Positions 34,567 through 47,600 of a stretch of DNA of 64,000 nucleotides are shown here, one piece after another. A model generated the notes under the pieces. It was not told where the DNA came from and ran no database searches. It saw only the letters and a list, made by a program, of their open reading frames with translations. The first letter of the stretch is position 1, and each line of letters opens with the position of its first letter. The position numbers and the translations under genes are program-made. The DNA comes from Zhengitettix transpicula (taxonomy: Eukaryota; Arthropoda; Insecta; Orthoptera; Tetrigidae): NCBI GenBank assembly GCA_037074705.1, contig CM073596.1, forward strand, positions 17,566,501 to 17,630,500. The letters run 5' to 3'.

Positions 34567-37360
34567 ATATATTCTGGCCATCGTTAAAAAATTGAGATTT
34601 CAAATCTGATTAAAATGGAGGATATAATTTTTCTCTGGTGTTGGTTAGGTGCTCAGGAATAATGAAAGCCGGTGAAAACATCCACTGGATGTATCCTAAA
34701 TAGCGGTACTCAGGTAAGAGTCCAAACACAAAACGAACCTCCCTCAAAACTCGGTCACCTCACAGTAGAACTCACTTTTATTTAAGACCATATTGTGTCG
34801 ATATTCATTTAAATTATATGTTTAATTACCTGCAGTGATCACTCCAAGATGTAATTGTTTTTTTTTATTTAACGAAATGTTTTTGTTTTCAGGCAAACGT
34901 CGAATTTCTTCCTGTAAAATTTATTTGACTACTCACAAATCGTAATGTCGTTACGATATTGAATTAAAAAACTGTTGTCTTTCTCCATAAATCCATCCAG
35001 GACAGATATCAATATTGGTTCCCAACTATATCACAATCATATGTCGTTTTTTACTATCCTACCTCCTTCTTATTCTTCTTTATACGCGTTGGAGGAGCCA
35101 AATATTCACCGCTAGCAATTTTTGCACCAATCCTTGAAGAAACCATTTTTCATTGCTTCATTAAAGTAGGTTATTCAGGGAACTTAAATACACTTTGAAT
35201 TCATTTGAAGTGTATGACCACTGGTACTACTGATAAAAATTCATACACGACTACTAACTGTACTATGTAATTAGACACATGAAGAGCGAAGCAGAACTAA
35301 GAAAAATAAATTTTTAGTAGATCTGTTTTGCAGACCCTTGAGAGTTGAATTACTGTTTCAAGGTACTACGAATTGAGTATCGATGTAGTGGCGCCTCCCT
35401 GTCGCTTTGTGTGCAGTTCTATTAATACCTAAATTACCCTGATTACTTACTGGATAATTGCCCACGTGGCACATACAATGCAAATAATTGCAGAGCTGAG
35501 TGACATCCTCCTGCTGTACATTTAGATTCACATGTGTTCAGGAATACCTTTTTTATTTCTGGCTGGGTTCGTTGGGAGCGAGTTTATTCATTTGTCTGTC
35601 CAGTTATTTTTCTATCCACAATAAACAGAATTCGGAACGAAGGATGTTCAAATCCTGGCCGCAATTTTCGATGTCAACATTTGCTTCCCGGAGCTGTTTG
35701 GTTAATGTGATAGGTAAATGGGTTGTTGTACTCGTCCATTTATCTCGTCCAAGTTAATGGAATTCGCTTTTGATACAGTGAGTTTTATTTCGTGCCTCGT
35801 AAGATTCGCATGTTCTAATAAAACGAAAGGAAGTTTCAACAAATTGTGAACAAGTAATAAACAGAATAGAAAATATTTTTAATTTTCAGTCAGTACAAAG
35901 GAAACTGAGGCAAACAATGTTTTCATAATCATGACTTTTTCTTCTTCTAGTCCGGTATTTAATATTCCGGAATAAAATGACATATCTCTCATTCATCTGA
36001 TACAAAACGTACAAACAAAAAGCATTTATTCATATACGTACAAAAAATTTATTTTTTATTTAACTGACGATTTTATATATCAATACGGGAAAAAATCTTA
36101 CCTATTTATTTACGAATATTCATGTTCTTGGTACACCAAGTGCATCGCTACTTGAAATATCTTATCAACAGATTATAATAAAAATATGGCGCTTAATCAA
36201 AAAACTCTTGATAATGTATTAATTATTTTATGTGTGACAACTAAATTTATTTACCTAGTAATTATCTCATTTAATGTTGTGTGATCGACATTAGATCTCG
36301 TTAGATTTTGTTTTTGATAATTTATTTATTTATTTCAGGTCACTAACAGGGGTTGGGAGTTTCGCAAATTTGTAAGTGTGTTCCGTGGCGCCAAAAAGTC
36401 GTGTTATTAATCCCTGGACACAGCCCGAAGACACGCACCTTGGCTTAAAAAAGTTACATATCTTAAGTGACGAAAAGTAGGATTGGAGTGATTTGTAGAT
36501 ATCCAAATTTTTGGGGGAAAAAAAGGCGTTTTCATGGACCCATGACAGACTTCGGGGTCTAAACATCGACCAAGACAGTCGGAGAGACGGTATAATAAAT
36601 TAATTCACTAAATTTTCATGTTTTGTATTTAATTTCTGCATTTAAATATTATTTTTCAATTAAATTGCATCATTTATTTTATTTATTAGATTCCCATAAT
36701 TCGTTAAAAATTAATTTCCTGGTTTATGCATATAAGGCTGTATTTAGCTTGTTCTATTTACACAGTATGTGCGTTATGATGACTGAACTTTAGATTATTA
36801 AATTTTCATTGTATAAATAATTAAACTTATATTAAATAATTTATTCAGTTTTCTACTCATTATTATTTTATATGTTAGTGTTTGATATTGGAAAAATATA
36901 TAGCTATATATAAATCTTTGATCACATCATAATAAAAAAAAATTTGATCATCGACAAATTAATGTACACTATTTTATCAGAATTTTGAATTTGAATTACC
37001 GACTAAAAAGGTTGGGTAAAAATTATATGATTTAAAATATACGGATCTGAGCCTTCACCGAAATAAAATATTAAGTTCATATGGAAAATTCGGTTGCATC
37101 ACTCCAGATTTTTCACAGTACCAGGAAATGAAGCTTACCGTAGGCCTTGAAAAAATCTGAAAATAAAAGTTGTGCTCGGAACTTGAGAAAACGAAGCCGG
37201 CGAAACGTGTTCGGTGGCTTATAATTATTGTTATGTTAGAGGAACACGTGTTACTCTACTTTATGTGAGGTCCACTCATACTATGAATGGGTAATTGCGT
37301 AGTATTTGCATGTTTCGGGAAAGGGTGAGGGTGGAACAGATAGTAATACATTCATTCAAA
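34567..37360. other. AT-rich intergenic DNA, no gene seen
   Basis: ORFs of 60-85 codons only, none recognisable. No repeat shared with other parts of the window that I can support. Confidence 0.5.
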
Positions 37361-37416
37361 AGGGGGGGGGGGGGGGGAACGCCTGCCCTTTACAAAGGGG
37401 TCCTGATTCGAACCCC
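37361..37416 (+). repeat. Poly(G) tract and tRNA-like fragment
   Basis: A run of about 17 G is followed by CGCCTGCCCTTTACAAAGGG and TCCTGATTCGAACCCC. This looks like the anticodon arm and T arm of a tRNA-derived SINE (GATTCGAACCCC resembles the B box). The 5' tRNA half is not visible, so it is not a functional tRNA. Confidence 0.35.
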
Positions 37417-40085
37417 GCCGACAGCAGCAACGGACAACAACTCACGAGGACAACCCCTTCGCAATCTGTAATCAACCCATTCACGGTGTTCATCTGTTAG
37501 AATTAGATTGTAGAGGGGGAGATCTGTTTTGAATTAACCACAATTACACTCGACGTAAAATAATTATTTTCGTAACACGACCGAAGTAATGAAAAATATA
37601 ATTTCCTTTATTTCACTTTGGCGCTCTAGTCGTTCGAAAGAAAACAGCAGAGAGTTGTATCCCTGTGAATAAATAAATTGATGTATGTTGTTGATAAAGA
37701 CTAGACGGGACACCGAAAAACTACTTCAGAAGACAGATATTTTCCAAAACAATTTAAGTTATTATGGTATTCGTTTTTCCCTATTGCTGCACTTCAGAAT
37801 TTATTTTCGTTGCATGAAGAATATATATTTTTAGTTGTCGTGAAATACACTCAAAGAAGCGTCCAATTAATTACATAATAATTTCGATTACTCTCAAATT
37901 AGATTAATTCTCATTAAAAAGTATTTTATTACAATTGTGAAACACCTCAAATAATATACCACAGTTCAATCCGTATTTTATAACTTTAATTTCAAATACT
38001 CTATTTTGTGGCAACGTTGTACGCTATTTACTCCATCACTTAATTTTGTTTGTTAGTTATATATTTGTTGACTCTATAAATAGTTTATTTATTCCTCACT
38101 GAATTTTCCTGCATTACAGCACCGCAAAACTGATGCGATAACGTGTAAATAGAGTATTAATATTATAAATGATTAAACCCGTTTTTAATCAGAGTCACAT
38201 AAAAATTTTATTTCAATGTAAATTAGATTAAAATGTCAGGATTTTAAAATAGTCCGTCATGAGCTTTATTCTAACCACATTCAACTGTAAAATCTGTATA
38301 ATTTTACAGATTTTACGTATGAATATGATAAGGATAACAGAAAATGTAATTTATATTGAAATAAAAATTTTCCATGAAAATGTGATTAAAAATTGTTTAA
38401 TTAATTATAATACTAATACGGTCCTTTGTAGTTTTTTTAAACAAGTCTGAATGGAGTTTAACTGAAGTGTATTCGAAAATATATAGACATTTCCGTTATT
38501 TGATCAAAATTCCTTTATAGTGAGGTAGAAACCTTAGTAACACTGTTTTTCAACATTTTTACCGTATCTCACAATCGCCCGAATACTTTGTATTACTTTC
38601 ACGTTAACGTTCCCAAATTATTTAAAATAATTCCTGGTATTCTGAGTCGTGTTGGTGAACTATTTCCAAATCGATGACTGGAAATCACATTCGTAATCAC
38701 AATCCGCCGACGTCATACCTTGTGGCCTCTGAGGCCCATAGGAGATTGTGTTTTTGAATTCATTCGGTTATGCCTCAATTAAGAGGTTTTGCAACACAGC
38801 TGTGCATTTCATCACTCCACGGGGAGAGCAGCGGTGGGGAGTGAAGTAATTTGTTAACCAAATACGTGCTGAAAATTGGGTACTAATAGAAGGGGTGGCA
38901 ATTGTCTGAAATTGGGACGCATATCTGTCAGACACACGAAACCGTCCCAGTCTGTTTCAAAATACAAATAAGACTCAAATTTCCCATAGGTGAGTTCCAA
39001 TAATACAATAAAAATGAATGTTTATGATAATACTGCAAAGAAAATATAATTCTCGTTATTATAACATCGCAGATTGAAGTTTTTAATTGATAATTCCAGA
39101 GTTATTCGAAACAAAAAAATAAATATGATCCCTACAAAAATTCGAAAGAATAAAAATAACGCATCATCTTCTTAATTCATATTTAACCTGAAACATTATG
39201 CGGATCGACGCTAATAACATTCTTCCAAAATTATATAATGGAACGATGGTTTCAATAATTGCCCTTATGTTCTGAAAAATGCATGTAAAATTATTACATA
39301 CAATAATCTTAGTTAACTTTTAAGTATCTACGACCCATAACGGAGAACTGAAATATTATATATTAATATCAGAATTTCCTGACTACTCCAACATTGTTTC
39401 TTTTTGAAAATACACTGAATAAAATTATTTAGTTAGGACAGATGAGAAATTTATTATGTAGAATAAGACGATAGATGATATCATTATATAAACCATATAG
39501 TGTTATTACATTTTTTTTACAAAATTGTAACACAACAGAAAATAATAACAAAGAAACTCAGTTAAGAAAAAGGTTATGTAGAAATTGAATCCAGTAGCTT
39601 TCAGGTAGATAAATGATAAATAAAGACTGTAATAGTATCCATGATATTTCAAAATATTTATCAATAAAATAAGTAATTATATTAATTACTGATCGATGAT
39701 GTCATTTCCATCACTATATTTAATGGAGGTTATTAACATTATCGGTGTATTTCATTAATATCAATTCTTATTTTATCATTTATCTTTTATCTTGGAGAGA
39801 AATAGTAATTTAATTATTGTGATCATCAGCTATGTCTGTCAAGGAGACTAATTCTTTCATCATGCATTTCACACTGGCCTTCCGTTCGAAAGGTTTATAT
39901 ACTCAGTGCCCTAAATATTAACTCTGTTCGTAACGACGAAGCTTTATATTTGTGTAGTCTCCTACTGGTTATGCAACTCCACGTACTTGTGTGCTTTGCA
40001 GGTGGCGGACCTTTTAGGGGGGACAAAAAGAAAGGGGAGTCTTATTACCCGCCACTGAAGGTTGTTAACGTATGACTCAAGACTG
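37417..40085. other. AT-rich intergenic DNA, no gene seen
   Basis: No supported feature; short ORFs only. Confidence 0.5.
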
Positions 40086-40087
40086 AT

Positions 40088-40205
<118 letters not shown>

Positions 40206-41121
40206 TATAACAATATAAATTAAAAATTATATTTTTTGTGATATGAAATGAATTGTCACATTTATTCACAGTTGATGCCTGTTTACTGAAAATAGTAGCG
40301 CATTAGATTATTTATTAACTTTATTCTTGTGCTCATTATGATTAGTATAAATATCCTATAGTTGTTTTTTACTTTGGGGTGTTGATGAGAGGATCAATTC
40401 ACATATATTTGAATGTCAACAAGAGGATATTTATACTAACATTTCAATCTGTATATTATTTTTTATTTACTTAAGTATGAGGCAACAAATGAGCAAAAAT
40501 TAAGATATAAATTACTACTCGTCATTAGAAAGTTAAACTAAAATTGATAAAATCCTTAAAATCAGTAAACTGATAATTATAAGTTGATCTTTTACTAAGT
40601 GTTAGTCTAATACTATTTCGGTCAACCTGCTTATGTTTTGTTGGTATGGATATACAGTAATAATCAAATAATGTCGAATACTCAAATTAATGAACGACTC
40701 ATTAAGCTCCTGTTCTTCACTTTGATATTGGAACGAGTCCGCAGTCAACATTGTTGACTGTGTCGCCATAATTCTGGTCTCAGTTGACGTTTCATTACTT
40801 AACGGGCGCTCGGTTGACTTCCTTAACGACATGGCGATATATCTGCACGTACGTACGTAGCTTCCTTAAATTGAACTACTTTAAGCGGAAACAGCCGATA
40901 GAGATCCTCGTACAAAAAGAAGGGGAGAGTCTTATTTACTGCCACTGAAGGTTGTGAATTCCTGAAGCATAGCACCAATTATAACCGCTCTCAAGCCAAT
41001 GAATGAGTAAACTAATAAAGAAACTGTTTAGAATTAATTATAAATAGATACGTCACTCAGGTACTGCATTCGAATATATTTTAAACTGTCAAAGATCGAA
41101 GACTTTCCCGGTGTATTTGTT

Positions 41122-41224
41122 GAAGAAAAAGTTCTCGAGTTTCCACCCGGGTAAGCGACGTTTCGACGACCAATCGTTATAGTCGCTATTTTACCCTGGT
41201 GGAAACCTGAGAACTTTTTCTTAT
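41122..41224. mobile_element. Small palindromic MITE, about 103 bp
   Basis: The left arm GAAGAAAAAGTTCTCGAGTT and TCCACCCGGGTAAGCGAC is the inverse of GTCGCTATTTTACCCTGGTG and GAAACCTGAGAACTTTTTC, around a short loop with GTTTCGACGACC. The similar motif GTTTCGACGA occurs in the 53617-54470 element. Confidence 0.6.
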
Positions 41225-41769
41225 TTTAAAATATTCCTTGTGGTTGCATATATGGATTAATAATATTTTTTCATTGCGTAATTGAGCACTTTTTCATCCT
41301 AAAACTTAATTAATGCCAAAATGTCAGTTATAACTCGCATTTTAAATAATATTCAAGTTTCATTTCTATTATATTAAATATTTTTGGCACGTACTAATTG
41401 AATATGTGGGCTCTTTATACACTCCAATCAGGCTAATAATAAAAATTCTATATCATGAAAGAAATTTCTATCACAAAATTCAATTATTAATATATTTTTC
41501 AACTATTATTGCATTATCATTTTTAGAATTATGCTTCCATCGACTCGTAGCAATTTAAAACTCAATCAAAGAAAATCAGCCTTTTACTTTATAGAGAACC
41601 ACGTAAATGTAACAAACGCTTAGAATGATTTAAAAGTGGCTTTTTGGAATGCAATCGGAAAATACATGTATAATTATATTGTAATTTCATGTAATGACGG
41701 ATCCTATTTCCTCAAACGAGGACTAAAGGAATTGTTAAAAACAAATATAACGTACACAGATGTAATTGT

Positions 41770-41775
41770 TTTATT
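41770..41775 (-). terminator. Polyadenylation signal of the secreted-protein gene
   Basis: AATAAA on the minus strand lies about 340 nt after the stop codon. It is the first exact hexamer I find downstream. Base composition is AT-rich, so a chance match is possible. Confidence 0.4.
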
Positions 41776-42111
41776 TATATCAACATGATAATGAACAACA
41801 ATCACAAGTAGGACATAAGTTATATAACAAAAATTGAACATTCACACAATAAATATCTGTTGCGATGGAGGGAAGAAGATTGCAAAGGATCTGATAGAAG
41901 TTTGTACGACAACTAAGAGTGGGATGTGAACGGAAAGGATGAGTGAGGCCATTTGTCTTGAATCGCTATAGGAACTGGACCTCACACAGAGCGGAAAGGT
42001 GGGGTGATAGATGAGGAAGAAGAAAGACGTTGAGGGAACACACTGTCAGTGGCTTCGAAGATCGTGACTAGAAGACTTCTTGTCCACCGCAAGGTGTCAC
42101 GATGGGGAGCT

Positions 42112-42158
42112 TTAGAAGAATGAGCCGAATCCACGTCCGGTGTTGTACCTGGGTCCTC
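42112..42158 (-). CDS. Coding exon 4: C terminus and stop codon
   Basis: The exon follows an acceptor ending TTCGTGTTTCAG. Entered in phase 1 it encodes GGPRYNTGRGFGSFF and ends at TAA (42114-42112). The rest of the last exon is 3' UTR. The first AATAAA on this strand after the stop is at 41775-41770. Confidence 0.85.
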
Positions 42159-44638
42159 CTGAAACACGAAGTCAAGTATTCGGTAATGACAAAAAATAAG
42201 GTCGAAAAATGGATTCACATAACAGCAACGTATTTCATCAACACAACAGATCGAAAATGGTAATGGCAATGTAAAAGCCAAAAGTTAAAACACCCACAAA
42301 TTAAATTGAATGGTAATTTTGCGGAATAGAATTGCGTCTCAATTCACAAACGCCGGAAGGAGTCGGAACATTAGACAGGATTTATTTTTCACGGCCACAG
42401 AATAAAATATTTTTTTTTATTTCGTACCAAACATTATTATTTTCAAACAAATGCTTTAAATGTACATTCCTTCTATTAGAGCCATGAAACAAATGAAACT
42501 ATGTTCTCATTAAAAAGTCTTAAATATTTTCATGTCGAAACTGGACTTACAAATATATGTAAAGCTCCATTGATAATGAGATGCGATGAAGGAGTTTAAT
42601 TTTCATTTCTTTGAAAAGTTTAATTTTTCCTTCCTTTCACCGATTTGCATTGATAATCGAGAGACACCACTTTGTACGTAAGTTAATTTTCTCCTCGAAT
42701 TTACACGAGCCGCACACTACTTATAATTACGTGTACTGTGTTTGAGATGAAGACGATATCCGTCTAAGAAGACCATAAAAGAAGTCGTCCTCTTGGGACA
42801 ATCTTCCCAACTTCGCCAAGACAAATGCAATTAGCGCTACGTGACAACAATAAGGTCAAACCACCTGTTTATTGTCGAGGTACCTTGTACCTCGATCGTT
42901 CTCTATCCCAGGTGATTGGAAGCAGAAAGGGGGAACGGGTAATTCTAGGAGGGATTCAATCTAACTTTGGTAATTTTCGAAAAGCGAACTGCGCTTTCGG
43001 CAGTCTTAATTAGGCAGCCATCGATAGGCTTCGCCACAGCTCATTTACATTTATATTGTCAAGGTCCCAGTAACTCACACGTCAATCAGAGACCCAAGAG
43101 CCAAGGGAAGGAAGTGGGCTTCCCCCCAGAAGTCAGACAATTCGTCAAAGCTTGTCGGAGGTTTGCTAATATTTTACCACTCTCACTAGCAAAAAATGTT
43201 TCACCGATTTACGCAGCCCAAATAAAATTCTTAACAGCCAAAAGTTATCTAATTTATAACCGGTTAATGTGAAAAAGGTAAAGGCAAATAGAGGAATTTA
43301 TTAAAGTACTTTTAGTTAAATGAGTCAAATGGATGATGAGACCTGTCCTCAGATGTATCTTTTCCAACAGATTTCAGTATATTAACGACAGCAAATCTAA
43401 CAATTATCCCCACAAATAAGTAGCATGTCTTTGCGACAATGAGTGAAGAGTATAATTAAACATTTCCTTCGAATTTTGACGTGGGTAGCCTCGTATAAGT
43501 GGAGGGAGCGCTCTTCTGTTGTTACGTAACCATCTTAGTTGTTTAAACATGCATTGCATTATATAGTCACATCAAGTCTACTGATTAATGAAAAACGTTA
43601 AGTTACGCTCAACAGGTTTTAAGATATGTTGCAGACATCGACAGTTCAAACGCACTGAAAATAAACTTATCAGTTTTTCTTCATGTATACCTCAAAATTA
43701 GTACTCTTGTAGACGGCTCGAAATAGTTTTAGGAGGTTACGGTATTAGTACTGTTCGGTGAGGAACCAAATTCTTTGTATTTCGTTTCAATATGAAATCG
43801 CCAACATCACGTTTATGAGTGTCCGAATCCACTAGATCGCGCTCGGTTGGAATGTAACAGTCTGTTTTCCAAATATCTGAATTTAATTTATTTAAATAAT
43901 CAGCGAAATGAAATAAAACAGACAATTTCAACAAGATAAGTGACAGAATATTAAAAAAAAGGGGGGGGAGGGAAACACCTGAACAAGTAACGGCTATCAG
44001 CGACGGAAGTAACGCATCGATTTCCCCCCAAACAGTTATATAAATGTAAATGAAACCCGGAACATTCTGTAATTAAACTATCGAACGCCAAAAAAGTATT
44101 TCTGACGGATGTATCAGGCTGAATATTCGAATATTTTGCAAACTTCTCCTGCACAACAACCACGTGCTTCTACTGCCTAGAGGATTTCCTGTTCCCCCCC
44201 CCCCCACCCGCGAATTCATCAAAATCGGGGCGCCGAATGTAATTTGGGAAAACAATAATTGTTTTTCTTTGCTTATTTGATCGGAGGCGTTGTTCCGGGG
44301 GAGTTTTTTTTTTTTTTAGATTGCTCTGCATATCATTGTGTTCCCAGCTAGTTAGAAACACAATATCTCGTGCAGCAGTGAAATATTGGATATTAGTACA
44401 TCTGTGCTAATAATATCCGGATTCATGGAAGGTCACAGTGTGCTTCGAAATTAAAAAAAAAATTTAGTATTGCAGAATTTTATTACTGTAGTTTAAGGCA
44501 GTAGAAATCTGATCCGAGGATTTAATGAAAATACACACAGAAAAGAGCTCAGGTAGCTGAAACATTATAAAACTTCATTGCATCAATGCGGCACATTAAC
44601 GAAAAAATAATGTAACTGAGGCTGAAACCTGGATGGAA

Positions 44639-44681
<43 letters not shown>

Positions 44682-47600
44682 TATAGGTATTTTTAATATA
44701 CCAATGGATGTTGGCCAGAAAAACAGACAATAAGAAATTAAAAAACTCACAACGTTTCCTCTACCTATCGGTGAACCTTATCAAGCAGATAACTTGATAA
44801 GGTCCACCGATTGGTGGACGAAACGTTGTGAATTTGTTTATTTGTTATGGTCTGTTTTTCTGGCCAAACTTTCATTGGTATATTATAAATTTAACAGACA
44901 GGTTAATTTATTGTAATCTTCGTATTTTAAAATAATAATTTTTAAAATTCGTTTTCGTTTATATAAACTAATTCGACTATTCGTCATTGTAATTAAATAA
45001 ATTTCTCCTACAGCGCTGATGAATTGTTTTGAGTTTGTCGTGTCAACTACGACAACCCTTATCTGAGAAATATTGGAACAGTTATAGGGAAATCGGAACA
45101 TTTTCCATGACATCTCGATTTTCAAATTAAAATAAAAATATCCCCGCCTAAGTTCTCACATTAATTTAAGTATCATTACAGTTATAAATCGAGAAATTTA
45201 TCTAACTTCAATCTTTTAAAAATTATATACTTAAAAGCGTGATTAAAAAATTTGAGTTGTAAAGATAATTAACTGCGAAACGAGCCTGATGAAAAGGAAC
45301 CCACTCACGATTTCTTAGATTGAGACCCACATATTGTTAGAAATTTATCTTGACATTTTTATAAGAGAAAAACTCAACGTTATTGTAGAGAGATCTAAAA
45401 TATTTCATTACATACTCATAAAAATGTAAAAATCATTTTGAAATCGTACATATTTGTATATTTTATGTATTTGCAACTCATTTTACGAGGCAAAATTTCG
45501 AAGTCTGACGAGAAAATTATGTTTGTGGATTTCAACCGCAATGAAAATTTAAAAAGTATTTCATCCTGTAGCAGAGAACTCTGTTAAACAAATAAATGTA
45601 TCCTGCTCACCTCTTTGGGTTCCTGGAGGAACGAATCCGTATCCAGAAGCGCCAACGATGACTCCACTGGTGTCTCTGCTTTCTGGTGCAGGAGGGAATT
45701 GAATTGGTCCTGAAACATCAGGTTCAAGTGTGAATTTAAGGAAATTGACGACCTTCTATTTGAATTCCCAGTCGCGAGGCGAAGTATCGATTGTTGATTT
45801 CCAACACCAAGATTAAACAGGCTCGTGAAAAAAAAAGTGTTAACCGAAACCAAAATATAAAGATAAACCAAATTCCAAGGATAAATGCGTCACAAACGAG
45901 AAAGTAAATTAAATACACAATATTGACGATTCCTTGCACGTGGATTCTTCAGCAGAATATAGAAGATATTTTTAATAAGTGTAAAATCGTGACAAAACCA
46001 AGTTTTATGGAAGAATGAAAACTGCACAGTTGGCAATTGAACTCGGATATTTTCATCGCCCATAACGTCAATCTTATTACGTTGTATTTGTAGCCAAGTA
46101 AAGATAATCCCCGAGGGACGTTAAAGTTTATCTGTGACTGAAACACAAAATAATGGAGATATTCTTAGGTTTACGATTTTATCGTATCATATAACAGTAA
46201 TAAACTTAATTACAGATTCAGTTATGTAACAATAAAGTGTACAGAAAAAAGGAAAGTCTCAATATAGGAAAAATTATGTTTTCTATATTTTGGAGCTCTT
46301 TTAAAGACACTGAAACTCTTTACTGACTAAATAAATAGTTAACTGATGGAAGCAGTGGTTTACTCTTAACCAAATCGTCTTAAATGATCCTAGACTTTTT
46401 TTCTAATATCTCCAAACAATTTTAAACAAAATTTTCTGTAATTAAAGCAAGGGTAAAAGAAAATAAGATAAAACGAATAACAGTAAAACCTAAAGGAGAA
46501 AATTAAAAGAATTACTGAAAATTAAAGTCAAGTGGGTAAAACAGTTATCAGAATGCTTTTTCTTTATTATTTGTTAGTAGTTTACCTTTGCACCAGAGAG
46601 ACCTTCAGCATGCTTTTATAATTGTGAAATAAGTTATGAATGTTTAGATGCGATGTGTCAGTAGAATAGTTGACTTGCGTGCGCATTTTTTCCTTGGATA
46701 AGTGGCTCGTGCTTGAACCCGATACATTCCACATCCCAATAAATGTCAAGTCCTGACAACCTTTCTCCCAGTGCCGTTTTTATAGTGTGTCTGTGCATAA
46801 TTCCCACCTTTTGTGTCCGCGTATATCGGAATACTAATAACAGCGGATTGTCCTTGACGGGGAAAGGTCGACGCACAAGAGGAGTTCCAACAGCCATTCG
46901 TTGAAATTAAACAATAAGCTGGTGGAAAGAATTACGACAAAACAGACTAGAGGAACGGCATTCATTTTTACTGTAAGGCGGTGTGAAGTAGAGCAGCAGG
47001 TTTTGTAGCGTGAAAGATTTGGCCGCAGAGTTCAACAGTTGTAGAATGTGCAGTTTGAAGGTTGTCGGACAGGATATGCAACGTGGATGTGATTTAGTCG
47101 TGTATTGAATGGCGATGTATAAAATCCGGTCAGGCGGGAGAGAGAGAAAGGGCTCAGTGACACAACCTTGAGGAGCCGGCGTCGTTTGCAGGGGTATATT
47201 AAGTTAAGAACTTCTGAAGGAGAGGCGAAGTAACCAGTTGTGTCCACACAAGCCATCGTTAGCGCAAGGTCAACTGTTACCTCATGGTAAGTGTTATTAG
47301 CCGCATGGTTGCTGGGAGCTTCAACGAAGATCAGTTCATCAACATTACGGTTTCAGTCTGTAAGAACCCTCATTAAACAATTCAATAGATACAACTGAAT
47401 TGACTCTTGAAATATAGTGTGGGTGAAGTAAAGTTAGTAAATGCGACGGAGGAAGATGCATTCATCTCTCAAATTTAAGAAAGAATTCAAAGATGGTAAT
47501 CAACATGAATAATTAATCTCAAAATATAATTCTGACTCCCTACAAAGGAATATGAATAATTTAGAATAAATTACGTAGTAATATAAATTGCGATATATTT

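Noticed and set aside
41982..42281. 99-codon minus-strand ORF overlapping exon 4
   Set aside because: Wrong frame. The spliced frame reaches TAA at 42112 after GRGFGSFF.
42825..43272. Two overlapping plus-strand ORFs
   Set aside because: They lie within intron 3, with no recognisable motif or splice support.
45584..45871. 95-codon minus-strand ORF overlapping exon 3
   Set aside because: It uses a different frame from the one set by the exon 2 junction; the spliced frame gives the cuticle-like sequence.
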